DNA from: Clostridium neonatale
Lineage (GTDB): Bacteria; Bacillota; Clostridia; Clostridiales; Clostridiaceae
NCBI RefSeq assembly: GCF_001458595.1
Contig: NZ_LN890328.1
Coordinates: 86,797 to 150,796, forward strand
Reading direction: 5' to 3'
DNA: 64,000 bases
The notes below the pieces were generated by a model. That model saw only the letters and a list, made by a program, of their open reading frames with translations. It made no database searches and was not told the DNA's origin. Position 1 is the first letter of the stretch; every line of letters starts with the position of its first letter. Both the position numbers and the translations under genes were made by a program. This document shows positions 16,847 to 26,988 of the stretch, one piece after another.

Positions 16847-17533
16847 ATGAAATACGATACATTATTATTTGACGTTGATAATACACTTCTTGATTTTGAT
16901 GCAAATGAAAAAGAATCATTTAAGAGCATGATTTTAGATAAAGGTGAAGAATATTCAGAAGAACTATATGAAACTTACAAAAAAATGAATCACAGAATGT
17001 GGGAAGCAGTTGAAAGAGGAGAAATAACAATTGATGATGTTTTGTACACAAGATTTTCAAAGCTTATGAATATGTATGGAAAAGAGGTTGATGGTATAGA
17101 ATACGAAAATACATATAGATTTTATTTAAATAGAGGTATACAAGAGATGCCTAATGTACATGAGGTACTGTCTGAATTAAAGAAAAATCATAGATTATAT
17201 GTTATAACAAATGGTATTAAGGAAACTCAGGACTCAAGAATGAATAGGTCAGGACTTGTTAAATACTTTGAAGAACGATTTATATCAGAATCTATCGGTG
17301 CCAATAAGCCCTCAAGTGAATTTTTTGATTATGTGAAGAATAATATTGATGATTTTAATCCTTCAAATACTTTAATAATTGGGGATTCACTTACTTCAGA
17401 CATAAAAGGTGGAAATCTTGCAGGAATAGATACATGTTGGTTTTGTAAAGAAGGAACTGTAAATAACACAGGAATAATTCCAACTTATGAAATACATGCT
17501 TTAGATGAATTATTTGAAATAATAGAAAGCTAA
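16847..17533 (+). CDS. HAD-superfamily phosphatase, YjjG/YfnB type
   Basis: A 228-residue HAD hydrolase. Motif I is LLFDVDNTLLDF, motif II is VITNGIKETQ, motif III is the Lys in GANKPSSEFF and motif IV is IIGDSLTSDIKGG. The helical cap between motifs I and II fits the YjjG group, which dephosphorylates non-canonical pyrimidine nucleoside monophosphates. TAGGAG precedes the ATG. It is monocistronic. Group assignment is by motif resemblance. Confidence 0.86.
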   Translation: MKYDTLLFDVDNTLLDFDANEKESFKSMILDKGEEYSEELYETYKKMNHRMWEAVERGEITIDDVLYTRFSKLMNMYGKEVDGIEYENTYRFYLNRGIQEMPNVHEVLSELKKNHRLYVITNGIKETQDSRMNRSGLVKYFEERFISESIGANKPSSEFFDYVKNNIDDFNPSNTLIIGDSLTSDIKGGNLAGIDTCWFCKEGTVNNTGIIPTYEIHALDELFEIIES

Positions 17534-17666
17534 ACGCATTTATAATTTTAAAATATGAAAAAATTCCTAGAAAAAAATTTTTTTATTAAAGTGCCGAGTT
17601 TTTGGGATTTTTTTATCTTTTGCAGATTTAAAACTAAAAAAATGAAAAAATAATTTAATTTGCATA

Positions 17667-17695
17667 TTGAACAATTCTTACCTACATAGTATAAT
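17667..17695 (+). promoter_or_regulatory. Promoter of the glnN leader transcript
   Basis: TTGAAC (17667-17672) and TATAAT (17690-17695) are separated by 17 bases. The predicted start near 17702 gives a leader of about 240 nt that contains an intrinsic terminator before the glutamine synthetase gene. Confidence 0.6.
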
Positions 17696-17797
17696 GTGGT
17701 TATTGAATAAGTAAAAACTATGGCAGTTTTATTTGAAATTATAAAAAAATGATCTATTTTGTAGATTATTTATTAATTGAATACGAATTTTAGCAAT

Positions 17798-17838
17798 GGA
17801 GCTAAAGAAATATAAGAATATTTCTTTGGCTCCTTTTT
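17798..17838 (+). terminator. Intrinsic terminator inside the glnN leader (possible attenuator)
   Basis: GGAGCtAAAGAAATAT pairs with ATATTTCTTTgGCTCC around a 4-base loop, followed by TTTTT. It lies between the promoter at 17667 and the ATG at 17943. Two smaller hairpins upstream (AAAACT/AGTTTT near 17709-17735 and ATCTA/TAGAT near 17755) could be competing or sensing elements. Confidence 0.7.
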
Positions 17839-17942
17839 AATTTGAATTCTATGAAAAAAATTTAACTTTGCCTAAATTTGATTAAATAAGAAATATAAAT
17901 AAATATCGCATATACGCATATAATTGAAAGGGGATTTTATTA

Positions 17943-20036
17943 ATGAGCAAAATCAATGAAATTTTTGGATCAAATGTATTTAATGATTCAGTTATGAAGG
18001 AACGTCTTCCAAAGGCTACTTATAAAGCTTTAAAAAAGACAATTGAACAAGGAACAAGTTTAGAGGCTGAAGTGGCTGATGTTGTTGCAGCTGCAATGAG
18101 AGATTGGGCAGTTGAAAAAGGTGCAACACATTTTACTCATTGGTTCCAACCAATGACTGGAATTACAGCTGAAAAGCATGATGCTTTTATTAACCCAACA
18201 TCTGATGGAAAAGTTATATTAGAATTCTCAGGTAAAGAATTAATTAAAGGTGAGCCAGATGCATCTTCATTCCCATCAGGTGGACTTAGAGCTACATTTG
18301 AAGCAAGAGGATATACTGCTTGGGATTGTACTTCACCAGCGTTTATAAAAGATGGTTCATTATGTATTCCAACAGCTTTTTGTTCTTACAATGGAGAAGC
18401 ATTAGATAAGAAAACTCCACTATTACGTTCAATGGAAGCTTTAAATAAACAAGCATTACGTGTTTTAAGAGCATTGGGTAATACTACAACTCAAAAAGTT
18501 ATTACAACTGTAGGGCCAGAACAAGAATATTTCTTAATTGATAAGAAAATGTATGATGCTCGTAAAGATATAATATTAACTGGAAGAACATTATTTGGTG
18601 CAAAACCTTCAAAAGGACAAGAACTTGAAGACCATTATTTTGGAGTAATTAAACCAAGAGTTTCTGAGTTTATGAAAGAGCTTGATGAAGAACTTTGGAA
18701 ACTTGGAATTACAGCTAAAACTAAGCATAACGAAGTTGCTCCAGCTCAACACGAGTTAGCTCCAATATTTAATACAACAAATATAGCTACTGACAATAAC
18801 CAACTTACAATGGAAGTTATGAAGAAAGTAGCAGAAAAACATGGATTATACTGCTTACTTCATGAAAAACCATTTGCAGGAGTAAACGGATCAGGTAAGC
18901 ATAACAACTGGTCAATGGGTACTGATGATGGAATGAACCTTCTTGAACCAGGTACATCTCCACATGAAAATAAACAATTCCTTTTATTCCTTTGTGCAGT
19001 AATAAAAGCTGTTGATGAATATCCAGATTTATTAAGAGTATCAGCTGCTAATGCAGGAAATGATCATAGACTTGGAGCTAATGAAGCGCCACCAGCTATA
19101 ATTTCAATATTCTTAGGAGATCAATTAGAAGATATATTAGAACAAATTGAAAAAGGACCAGCTACAAGCAGTAAGTGTTCAAGTGCATTAACAATTGGTG
19201 TTAATACATTGCCAGCACTTCCAAAGGATGCAACTGACAGAAATAGAACATCTCCATTTGCATTTACAGGAAACAAATTCGAATTTAGAATGGTTCCATC
19301 TTCAGCTTCAATCTCTGGATGTAACTTTGTATTAAATACAATTGTTGCTGAAACTTTATCTGAAATAGCTGATAAACTTGAAAAAGCTAGTGACTTAAAT
19401 GGTGAAATTCAAGCTATATTAACAGATATAGTTAAAAATCATAAGAAAGTTATCTTTAATGGTAACGGATATTCTGATGAATGGGTTGAAGAAGCTGCAA
19501 GAAGAGGACTTCCAAATATCAAGTCTACTGTTGAAGCTGCTAAAGCTATGATTTCAGAAAAGAACCAAGCTGTTCTTGAAAAGCATGGAGTTTTAACAAA
19601 AGTGGAAGCAGAATCACGTTATGAAATTACTCTTGAAAATTACAATAAGATTATAAATATAGAAGCTTTAACAACACTTGAAATGGCAAAACGTCAAATA
19701 TTACCTGCAGTAATTAAATTTGCTACAAGTCTTGCAGGATCAATTAACACAATAAATGCTACAGGATTAGGCGTTGACGTATCAGCTCAAGCTGATTTAT
19801 TAAAAGAAGTATCAACTTTAACAGCTTCATTAAAGAAGAATATTGGAATTCTTGAAGAAGTAGTTGCAAAAGCTGATAGCTTTGATGGTGATATCTTCGA
19901 TTTAGGTATGATGTACAGATACGAAGTATTTGAACAAATGAGTACTTTAAGAGAAGATGCTGACAAGCTTGAAACTTTAGTTGATAAAGAATTCTGGCCA
20001 ATGCCAACATACGAAGATATGTTATTCAATGTTTAA
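17943..20036 (+). CDS. glnN: Glutamine synthetase type III
   Basis: A 697-residue enzyme of normal GSIII length that makes glutamine from glutamate, ammonia and ATP. Motifs include [10 protein letters not shown] (metal Glu), [42 protein letters not shown] and [20 protein letters not shown] precedes the ATG. The upstream leader holds a promoter and a terminator, which suggests regulated read-through. The convergent neighbour is a gltS glutamate transporter, so the pair may serve glutamate/glutamine supply. Confidence 0.96.
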   Translation: MSKINEIFGSNVFNDSVMKERLPKATYKALKKTIEQGTSLEAEVADVVAAAMRDWAVEKGATHFTHWFQPMTGITAEKHDAFINPTSDGKVILEFSGKELIKGEPDASSFPSGGLRATFEARGYTAWDCTSPAFIKDGSLCIPTAFCSYNGEALDKKTPLLRSMEALNKQALRVLRALGNTTTQKVITTVGPEQEYFLIDKKMYDARKDIILTGRTLFGAKPSKGQELEDHYFGVIKPRVSEFMKELDEELWKLGITAKTKHNEVAPAQHELAPIFNTTNIATDNNQLTMEVMKKVAEKHGLYCLLHEKPFAGVNGSGKHNNWSMGTDDGMNLLEPGTSPHENKQFLLFLCAVIKAVDEYPDLLRVSAANAGNDHRLGANEAPPAIISIFLGDQLEDILEQIEKGPATSSKCSSALTIGVNTLPALPKDATDRNRTSPFAFTGNKFEFRMVPSSASISGCNFVLNTIVAETLSEIADKLEKASDLNGEIQAILTDIVKNHKKVIFNGNGYSDEWVEEAARRGLPNIKSTVEAAKAMISEKNQAVLEKHGVLTKVEAESRYEITLENYNKIINIEALTTLEMAKRQILPAVIKFATSLAGSINTINATGLGVDVSAQADLLKEVSTLTASLKKNIGILEEVVAKADSFDGDIFDLGMMYRYEVFEQMSTLREDADKLETLVDKEFWPMPTYEDMLFNV

Positions 20037-20047
20037 TATATAATTAG

Positions 20048-20094
20048 AAAAGATGTCCTAAGACTGATTAACTAAGTCTTAAGACATCTTTTTA
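20048..20094. terminator. Terminator between glnN and gltS
   Basis: AAAGATGTC...AAGACT pairs with AGTCTT...GACATCTTT, followed by TTTTT. It can serve both convergent genes. Confidence 0.8.
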
Positions 20095-20096
20095 TA

Positions 20097-21299
20097 TTAT
20101 CTAATAAAGTTTATAAATATTGTGATAATAGCTGAATTTACAAAATCAATAAAAAGGCAGCCGACAATTGGGACTACAAAGTATGGTGTGTGAACAAATC
20201 CATATCTATTTGTTAATTCATCCATATTAGCAATGGCATTTGGAGTAGCACCCATTCCAAAACCACATATTGCAGATGAAAATACTGCAGATTCATAATT
20301 TTTGCCCATTACCCTATAAGTTATAAAATAAGCAAACAATCCAACTAAAAGAACTTGAGCAAATAGCATGATTAGAAGTGGTAGAGCTAAATCAGCTAGT
20401 TGCCAAAGCTTAAGGCCCATTAAAGCCATTGTTAAGAAGAATGATAAGCTTAATCCTCCTAAGGTTTCAATTTCCTTTTCTACAATTTGTTTTCCACTAA
20501 AGTCATAGATGTTTCTTATAATAGCAGCAACTAGCATTGCACCTATATATGAAGGAAACGTCAAGCCTAAATCTTGAATTAACTTAGAGACAATAGATCC
20601 AAGTCCCATTGCAATAAATAAGAAGCATGCACCATTCATCAGCTTTTTAAAAGAAAGAATATTATGATTTTCTTCATTATAATCTCCAAATTCCTCTACA
20701 GGCTCTTTTGAATCTTCATCATGTGGAGTTCTTATCTTATGATTATGTATTAGGCTTCTAGCAACTAAGCCACCAATTATGCTACCCATTATAAGACCAA
20801 ATGTTGCAGAAGCAATAGAAACTGTAGTAGCACCATTAATGCCCATTTCTTCAAGCATAGGTCCAAATGAACCAGCAGTTCCATGGCCGCCTATCATAGG
20901 GATTGATGCTGTACAAAGTCCAAGTAATGGTGGCAGTTTAAAAATAAATGCAAAAATTACTCCAACAACATTCTGCGCGATAACAAGGAGCACTGCAAGA
21001 ATAAGAAATGTTACTACTTTTATGCCGCCTTCTTTTAAGACCTTAAAGCTTGCTGTAAAACCTATACTGGTGAAAAATGCTGTCATAAATATATTCTGCA
21101 AAGTTGTATCTAAATTTATTGAAGCTATGCCAGTAATATAAAATATAAGTATTAGCAGAGCAAATACAAAGCCGCCAACAACAGATGGAGGTATGCAGTA
21201 CTTTGAAAGTAATGAAATTTTATTTCTTATATATTTACCGATATAAAATACAATAGAAACTAAAGCCATTGTAAGATAGATGTCTAAATTAAATTCCAT
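20097..21299 (-). CDS. gltS: Sodium/glutamate symporter, first copy
   Basis: A 400-residue ESS-family transporter with about ten or more membrane segments and pseudo-symmetric halves. Family signatures are the CIPPSVVGGF segment, IPMIGGHGTAGSFGPM in the first half and the ICGFGMGATPNAIANM loop in the second. A charged cytoplasmic loop (HNHKIRTPHDEDSKEPVEEF) divides the halves. It imports glutamate with sodium. It is convergent with glnN. A paralogue lies at 55794-57017. Confidence 0.93.
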   Translation of the reverse strand: MEFNLDIYLTMALVSIVFYIGKYIRNKISLLSKYCIPPSVVGGFVFALLILIFYITGIASINLDTTLQNIFMTAFFTSIGFTASFKVLKEGGIKVVTFLILAVLLVIAQNVVGVIFAFIFKLPPLLGLCTASIPMIGGHGTAGSFGPMLEEMGINGATTVSIASATFGLIMGSIIGGLVARSLIHNHKIRTPHDEDSKEPVEEFGDYNEENHNILSFKKLMNGACFLFIAMGLGSIVSKLIQDLGLTFPSYIGAMLVAAIIRNIYDFSGKQIVEKEIETLGGLSLSFFLTMALMGLKLWQLADLALPLLIMLFAQVLLVGLFAYFITYRVMGKNYESAVFSSAICGFGMGATPNAIANMDELTNRYGFVHTPYFVVPIVGCLFIDFVNSAIITIFINFIR

Positions 21300-21451
21300 A
21301 TAGAATATTGTCCTTCCTTTAGTAAATTATTTCTATAACTTAGTATGTATAAAATAATATAAAAATATTAATTTACATTAAAACTTCTACATTATTATAA
21401 ATTTTATAAGCTCTTTTTAGAATTATTAATGTAATATAACTTAAAAATATG

Positions 21452-23068
21452 CTATTTGTCTTTTTCTTTTTTATTGGATTTTTCGTTACCTTTGCCGTTG
21501 GAATTTCCATTACCATTATTATTACTATTGCCATTATTATTATTACCATTGCCGTTTCCATTGTTTCCTGTATTACTATTATTTATAACATCGGTAACTT
21601 TCTCATATTCGTTTACTTCTACTACTGGCTCAGTAATTTTTTCACCAAGGCTTATAACCAAATTAACTTTGGTATTTTTCTCATATAACGTATTTGATAA
21701 AGGTGACTGACTAATAATTATACCTTTAGGAATAGTATCACTATATTCTTGTGTTATATTACCAAGTAAAAATCCATTACTGATTATAATCTTTTCTGCA
21801 ATATCTTGAGTATTTCCGATAAGCGAAGGTACAGGTATATTGTTTTCTTCTAGTGAATCATTATTCTCTTCAGATATTTCATTAACTATAATTTCAGAAT
21901 CAGGTATGTCTGTATTTTCAAAACTTGGTACATCTACATTTTTAGAAGATTCTTTTAAAGTATATCTACATAAAGCACCTATAAATATTGCAGAAACAAG
22001 CATCGTTGATATTAAGATTATCTTTTTATTTTTCTTAGAATTGCTATTTAGAGCTTTATTATTTTTATCATTCTTTAATAGTAATGTTTCTTGGTCACAT
22101 GCTTTAGTCGTAATATCAGTAGAATCAATCTTACTATCACATAATAATGTATCAGATTCCAGCATAATATTCGAATCATTAAATGATTTATTTTCCATAA
22201 CAATAGTTGTATCATTAAATGATTTATTTTTAAATGAGAATTTGTATTTTGAATTTTCCTTAATTAAATTTAAAATATGCGAAAGCTCTTTGGCAGTTTG
22301 AAATCTATTAATAGGATCTTTTTCTAGAGTTTTTAAAATCACTTTATTTAGATTTTCAGGTATACTAGAAAATATTTCTATTGGTGGAGTAACAGGTTCT
22401 TGAATATGCATCATTGCTACAGAAATAGGGAGCTCTGCCTTAAAAGGAACTTTACCAGTAATCATTTCATACATGACAATTCCAAGAGAATATATATCAG
22501 TCCTGTAGTCAACCAGCTTGCCTTTAGCCTGCTCTGGAGAAAAATAATGTACAGACCCTATAATCTTATTTGGATAAGTCAGAGTAACTGAATCAGTTAT
22601 TTTAGCAATTCCAAAGTCTGTAAGCTTTACTATATTATCTTTAGTAATTAAAATATTATCTGGTTTTATATCACGATGAATTATATTATGTTTATGGGCG
22701 CACTCAAGGGCTTTAGATATTTGAAAAGCTATATCTAAAGATTCTGAAAAGCTAAGCTTAATATTTTCTTTTATTATTTGTTTTAATGTTTTTCCATTTA
22801 TATATTCCATAACTATAAAATTAATATCATTTTCTGAGCCTGCATCATAAACATTAACTATATTTGAATGTGATAACTTTGCAATTGAATTAGCTTCAAG
22901 TTTAAACCTGTGTATAAACTCTTTGGAATTATTTAATTCTGTTTTTAATATTTTTATGGCTACAAGTCTATCTAATATGGTACAACGTGCTTTATAAACA
23001 ATGCCCATACCACCTTCACCGATTTTCTCTAATAACTCATATCTGTTTAAAAGTAATGTCTTTGCCAT
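21452..23068 (-). CDS. Membrane Ser/Thr protein kinase with a single PASTA domain (PrkC-like)
   Basis: A 538-residue kinase. The Hanks-type domain shows GEGGMG (18-23), Lys39, HRD (131-133) and DFG (151-153). A juxtamembrane region contains a repeated KSFNDTTIVMEN/KSFNDSNIMLES unit, followed by a membrane segment (350-368). One PASTA domain (411-475, PVPSLIGNTQDIAEKII) is external, then an Asn/Gly/Lys low-complexity tail (about 495-538). Housekeeping PrkC usually has three or more PASTA repeats and sits beside prpC and rsgA. Here there is one repeat and no phosphatase, so this is probably an accessory kinase. PASTA domains bind muropeptides or lipid II. Confidence 0.92.
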   Translation of the reverse strand: MAKTLLLNRYELLEKIGEGGMGIVYKARCTILDRLVAIKILKTELNNSKEFIHRFKLEANSIAKLSHSNIVNVYDAGSENDINFIVMEYINGKTLKQIIKENIKLSFSESLDIAFQISKALECAHKHNIIHRDIKPDNILITKDNIVKLTDFGIAKITDSVTLTYPNKIIGSVHYFSPEQAKGKLVDYRTDIYSLGIVMYEMITGKVPFKAELPISVAMMHIQEPVTPPIEIFSSIPENLNKVILKTLEKDPINRFQTAKELSHILNLIKENSKYKFSFKNKSFNDTTIVMENKSFNDSNIMLESDTLLCDSKIDSTDITTKACDQETLLLKNDKNNKALNSNSKKNKKIILISTMLVSAIFIGALCRYTLKESSKNVDVPSFENTDIPDSEIIVNEISEENNDSLEENNIPVPSLIGNTQDIAEKIIISNGFLLGNITQEYSDTIPKGIIISQSPLSNTLYEKNTKVNLVISLGEKITEPVVEVNEYEKVTDVINNSNTGNNGNGNGNNNNGNSNNNGNGNSNGKGNEKSNKKEKDK

Positions 23069-23145
23069 GGTGTCCTCCTAAAAAAATATTAGTATGTGTA
23101 TTATAACATATTAAATCTAGTGGAAAATTATTTGATATAAAACAT

Positions 23146-23171
23146 GGAAGGCAAAGTAGCCTTCCTTTTTT
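23146..23171 (+). terminator. Intrinsic terminator between divergent genes
   Basis: GGAAGGC (23146-23152) pairs with GCCTTCC (23159-23165), followed by TTTTTT. It lies between the start of the minus-strand kinase gene and the plus-strand GH20 gene, so it is not at the end of any seen gene. Confidence 0.65.
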
Positions 23172-23320
23172 GTATGCTTTTTTTATACTTCCAGTTAAAC
23201 TTATGAGATTATAGCTGGAGTTATATTTATTTTTTATAGAAATTAAAGTAAAAAGAATATTAAACAGTATAATTGGGAAACAAAATATTAGGTGAATTTA
23301 TAATTTATAGAGGTGAACTA

Positions 23321-24889
23321 ATGACAAAGAAATATTATGTATTTATAAAAAGTATAGCAATAGCAATGTTAATAATAACTTTTTCTCTTATGATAAATAA
23401 TGAAAATAGTGCAAATGCAGCTTCATTTTTTAACAATAAAAATAATATTATTCCAAAGCCTTTAAGTTATGAAAGTGGTAAGGGAGAGTTTGTAATTTCA
23501 AGTGATACTGTAATTTATGTAAAAGGAAGAACAAAGAAGGAAACTGAAGAAATAATTAAAATTGCTCAGTATATGAGAGACAAACTAAGCATACCTACTG
23601 GATTTCAATTAAAAATAATTGAAGGCGATAATGTACCTGATAATAGTATATTTCTAACAACATTAAATTCAAGTGAAGAGCAGGGAAATGAAGGTTATGA
23701 ACTTGTAGTAACACCACAAAAGATAGAAATTATAGGATGTAAGCCAGAAGGAATATTTAGAGCAATTCAAAGTTTAATAGCTTTGCTTCCATCTGATATT
23801 GAAAAGAAAGCAGTAGTAAAAAATATAAAATGGATTGTTCCTGCATCTATAATAAATGATAAGCCAGAGCATGAACATAGAGGATTTATGATAGATGTGG
23901 CAAGAAGATTTTTTACTGTAGATGATATAAAACGCCAAATAGATTTTGCGTCACAATATAAAATAAATAGATTACATTTACATCTTAGTGATGATCAAGG
24001 ATGGCGCCTTGAAATTAAGAAATATCCGGACTTAACACTAATAGGTGGAAGTACAGAAGTAGGTGGTGGTCCAGGAGGATATTATACTCAGGAACAATTT
24101 AAGGAAATAGTAAAATATGCAGCTGAAAGATATATAGAAATAATTCCAGAGTTTGATATGCCAGGCCATTGTAATGCAGCATTAGCTTCATATGGATTTT
24201 TAAATCCTGATGGCAAAAGAAAACCACTATATACTGGTACTCAAGTTGGATTTAGTTCATTTATGACCCATGATGAAAGAACATATGAGTTTATAGAAGA
24301 TGTTATTAAGGAAACTGCTGCAATATCACCATCAAGATATTTTCATATAGGCGGGGATGAAGCAGATAGTACTCCAAAAGCTGATTATGATTATTTTGTA
24401 GGAAGAGTTGCTAAAATTGCAGAAAAGTATAATAAAACACCAATAGGATGGGACCCTATTGATACTTCTCCAGAAATAAACTCTAGTGTAATACTGCAAA
24501 ACTGGAAGGATTCAAATGAAGCAGCTGTGAAAAAGCAGATGAAAATTATAATTTCTATTGCAAAGAAAACATATTTAGATATGAAATATAATAAAGATAC
24601 TCCTTATGGAACAGATTGGGCAGGATATATTGATGTGAAAACTGCATATGATTTTGATCTTACAGATTTTGCACCTAAAAATCTTATACAAGGAATAGAA
24701 GCACCACTTTGGACTGAATTTATTCCAAATGTGCAGGCAATGGATTATATGATATATCCAAGATTATTAGGTTATGCTGAAATAGGGTGGACACCTAAAA
24801 GTAATAGAAATTGGAATGAATATAAAAATAGATTGAAAAAAGCAGAAGAAAGATTGAAAATTGATGGGGTTAATTATTATAAAGGATAA
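23321..24889 (+). CDS. Secreted beta-N-acetylhexosaminidase, GH20
   Basis: A 522-residue protein with an N-terminal signal peptide or anchor (MTKKYYVFIKSIAIAM... to about 38, NSANAAS). A GH20b-like N-terminal domain precedes the catalytic barrel: GFMIDVARRFF, LHLHLSDDQGWRLEI, then the catalytic Asp-Glu pair in HIGGDEA (Asp346-Glu347) and late Trp residues (GWTPKSNRNW). It removes terminal GlcNAc or GalNAc from glycans or chitin outside the cell. Start 23321 has GAGGTG upstream; an alternative ATG at 23273 has no site. It stands alone with a terminator at 24930. Confidence 0.9.
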   Translation: MTKKYYVFIKSIAIAMLIITFSLMINNENSANAASFFNNKNNIIPKPLSYESGKGEFVISSDTVIYVKGRTKKETEEIIKIAQYMRDKLSIPTGFQLKIIEGDNVPDNSIFLTTLNSSEEQGNEGYELVVTPQKIEIIGCKPEGIFRAIQSLIALLPSDIEKKAVVKNIKWIVPASIINDKPEHEHRGFMIDVARRFFTVDDIKRQIDFASQYKINRLHLHLSDDQGWRLEIKKYPDLTLIGGSTEVGGGPGGYYTQEQFKEIVKYAAERYIEIIPEFDMPGHCNAALASYGFLNPDGKRKPLYTGTQVGFSSFMTHDERTYEFIEDVIKETAAISPSRYFHIGGDEADSTPKADYDYFVGRVAKIAEKYNKTPIGWDPIDTSPEINSSVILQNWKDSNEAAVKKQMKIIISIAKKTYLDMKYNKDTPYGTDWAGYIDVKTAYDFDLTDFAPKNLIQGIEAPLWTEFIPNVQAMDYMIYPRLLGYAEIGWTPKSNRNWNEYKNRLKKAEERLKIDGVNYYKG

Positions 24890-24929
24890 ACATATGAATA
24901 AAAAATAGAATATAATGTAAACTTAGAAG

Positions 24930-24974
24930 TGCTGGTGCAGAGTGATATTATTATCATTTTGCACCAGCATTTTA
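24930..24974 (+). terminator. Terminator of the GH20 gene
   Basis: TGCTGGTGCA pairs with TGCACCAGCA around an AT-rich inner stem (TGATA/TATCA), followed by TTTTAT. Confidence 0.8.
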
Positions 24975-25145
24975 TGATAAATTTTATAAACTGATTATAA
25001 TTTAAGAAGATATAGCTTGAATTTTAGACTATACCATTTATAATAAAGAAGTTATTTATATAATTAAAGATTAGATACTATAGTGTAGCTGAAAAGAAAT
25101 AATAAATAACCAAGAATTAATTAAAATTATTGTGGGAGAAAACAA

Positions 25146-26075
25146 ATGAATTTTATAGCTATAGATTTTGAGACAGCAAATGAAAAAAGAAATAGTCCAT
25201 GTTCAATAGGTATTGTTGAAGTTAAAAATGGTAATGTAGTAGAAAAGGTACATCATTTAATAAAGCCTAAAGAAATGAGATTTATGCCAATTAATATCGG
25301 TATTCATGGGATACGTCCTAAGATGGTTGAAAATGAATTGGAATTTGATGAAGTTTGGAATAAGATAAAGCATTACTTTGATGATAATTTAGTAATAGCG
25401 CATAATGCTTCATTTGATATATCTGTACTTAGAAAGACACTAGAGCTTTATGAAATAGAAATGCCTAAATTTAATTACATATGTACAATGAAACTTTCAA
25501 GGAACTTTTATAGAAATATTGATAATGCAAAATTAAATACAGTAAATAAATTTTTGGGATATGAGTTCATACACCATGATGCTCTTTATGATGCTCTTGC
25601 TTGCAGTAATATACTTCTTAATATATCTGATGAGTTAGAATGTAAAGATATTAATGAAATATGTAAGCTTTTAGGTGTGACATTAGGAAACGTTGACAAT
25701 GAAGGATATAAGCCATCTTCATCTAGAGGAAGAATATTCAGATTTTCTAATAGACAGCCTGCTAAAAATGACATAAGAGAACAACTTGATTATGATGCAT
25801 TTAAAGATGAAGTTGTTGTATTTACAGGAGGACTTGCATCCATGGCAAGAGATGAAGCCATGAGATTTGTAAGAAGGCTTGGAGGAACTTGTGGAAGTTC
25901 TGTAACTAAGAAGACAACAATTCTTGTTACTAACATGCAAAATATAGATGACTTAAGCAGAGATGAAATGAGTAATAAACTTAGAAAAGCTGTGGATTTA
26001 AGAGTCAGGGGGCAAAATATACTTTTTTTAAGTGAAGAAGAGTTTTTAAATAGATTTAAAATTCATCAGGAATAA
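25146..26075 (+). CDS. DnaQ-like exonuclease with a C-terminal BRCT domain
   Basis: A 309-residue protein. Residues 1-165 are a DEDDh exonuclease: FIAIDFETAN, VIAHNASFDISVL and FIHHDALYDALACS. Residues about 220-305 form a BRCT domain (VVFTGGLASMARDEAMRFVRRLGGTCGSSVTKKTTILV), like the C-terminal domain of NAD-dependent ligases. The arrangement matches clostridial DNA polymerase III epsilon-like repair proteins. GGGAG precedes the ATG. Monocistronic. Confidence 0.9.
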   Translation: MNFIAIDFETANEKRNSPCSIGIVEVKNGNVVEKVHHLIKPKEMRFMPINIGIHGIRPKMVENELEFDEVWNKIKHYFDDNLVIAHNASFDISVLRKTLELYEIEMPKFNYICTMKLSRNFYRNIDNAKLNTVNKFLGYEFIHHDALYDALACSNILLNISDELECKDINEICKLLGVTLGNVDNEGYKPSSSRGRIFRFSNRQPAKNDIREQLDYDAFKDEVVVFTGGLASMARDEAMRFVRRLGGTCGSSVTKKTTILVTNMQNIDDLSRDEMSNKLRKAVDLRVRGQNILFLSEEEFLNRFKIHQE

Positions 26076-26114
26076 ATTTATGGTTTAGTAATAGATAAGA
26101 TGCAAGATGTAGAG

Positions 26115-26131
26115 TTCAAACCTGGTTTGAA
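26115..26131. promoter_or_regulatory. Perfect 17-bp palindrome
   Basis: TTCAAACCTGGTTTGAA reads as TTCAAACC-T-GGTTTGAA. It lies between the exonuclease gene and a broken RpiR-family gene and resembles a regulator binding site. No binding protein can be named. Confidence 0.35.
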
Positions 26132-26313
26132 AAAAGGTATTTACTATAACTTAATAATGTACCTAAGCAATGGATGAGAGCCAAGTTCAGACGGAGTAGG
26201 TTTATCTTTTTTTATATCAAGGGAAAGTTAATAAATTTACACATTAATGTTAATATAATTGAATATATAATAGAAATAAATAAGAAAATAAAGAAAGAAG
26301 AGTACATGATATG

Positions 26314-26796
26314 ATGATCGAGGAATTGAGAATAGGTAGAAATTTTACAGAGAGTGAAAAAATTATTTCTGAATTTATATTAAATCATTCAAATGAATTT
26401 CAAAAAATGACTAGTGAGTAATTAGGGAGGGTAACTTTTACAAGTAAATCTACTGTTATTCGTTTGCGTAAAAAGCTGAATGTCCTAAGTTATCAAGAAT
26501 TGAAAAAAGTGCTGTATTCGGAATGTAATGAGGAAAGAATACTTGGAAAAGAAGATACGTATCCAAATTTAAATAAGAAAAGTACAAATAGAGAGAGTGA
26601 TAGCTTACTTCAGTATGTATACAAAAAAACTATTAATGAAGTTAATTTGCTGAATAATAAGATTATTATAAATCGAATTGTGAATCAAATCATTAAAATT
26701 GAGGAGATGGAGTTCTATTCTACAGGAATAGCATACTCCGTACTTGAAACAGTATCTCATAAATTTAATTCTATTGAAATGGAAATTAATGGTTGA
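26314..26796 (+). pseudogene. RpiR-family regulator, broken
   Basis: From ATG 26314 the frame reads as an RpiR HTH domain (NFTESEKIISEFILNHSNEF), but a TAA at 26419-26421 stands where the family has a residue of E-E-L-A/G. The same frame continues with FTSKSTVIRLRKKLNVLSYQELKK, the recognition helix and following helix. The C-terminal SIS domain is cut short after the start of its first strand (MEFYSTGIAYSVLETVSHKF). RpiR proteins control sugar-phosphate catabolism. The next sequence is an IS256 remnant, which may mark the break. Confidence 0.8.
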
Positions 26797-26988
26797 AAAA
26801 AATACTTTCATTTATGAAAAACTCAATTTGGAGAGCCTCTTGATGCCATTTTAGAGCTTTTTAATGCTGCATAAGTCTCTCTTTGGTTATTTGGCTGGAA
26901 ATATTTGTTTGCATTTTCGCTTGTTTATAGTTATAATGTTCTTATTTCATTAATTTCCATTGTAATCATGATGGAATGTATGCATTAT

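Noticed and set aside
17700..17840. ANTAR-target or known riboswitch in the glnN leader
   Set aside because: The hairpin loops are not hexaloops with A1 and G4, and no glutamine, T-box or other known aptamer core is visible; only attenuation is suggested.
21449..21710. Plus-strand frames opposite the kinase tail
   Set aside because: They are antisense translations of the Asn/Gly repeat region and have no start signals.
26115..26131. tRNA T-arm-like GTTCAAACC
   Set aside because: No acceptor, D or anticodon arms can be folded around it; it is better explained as a palindrome.
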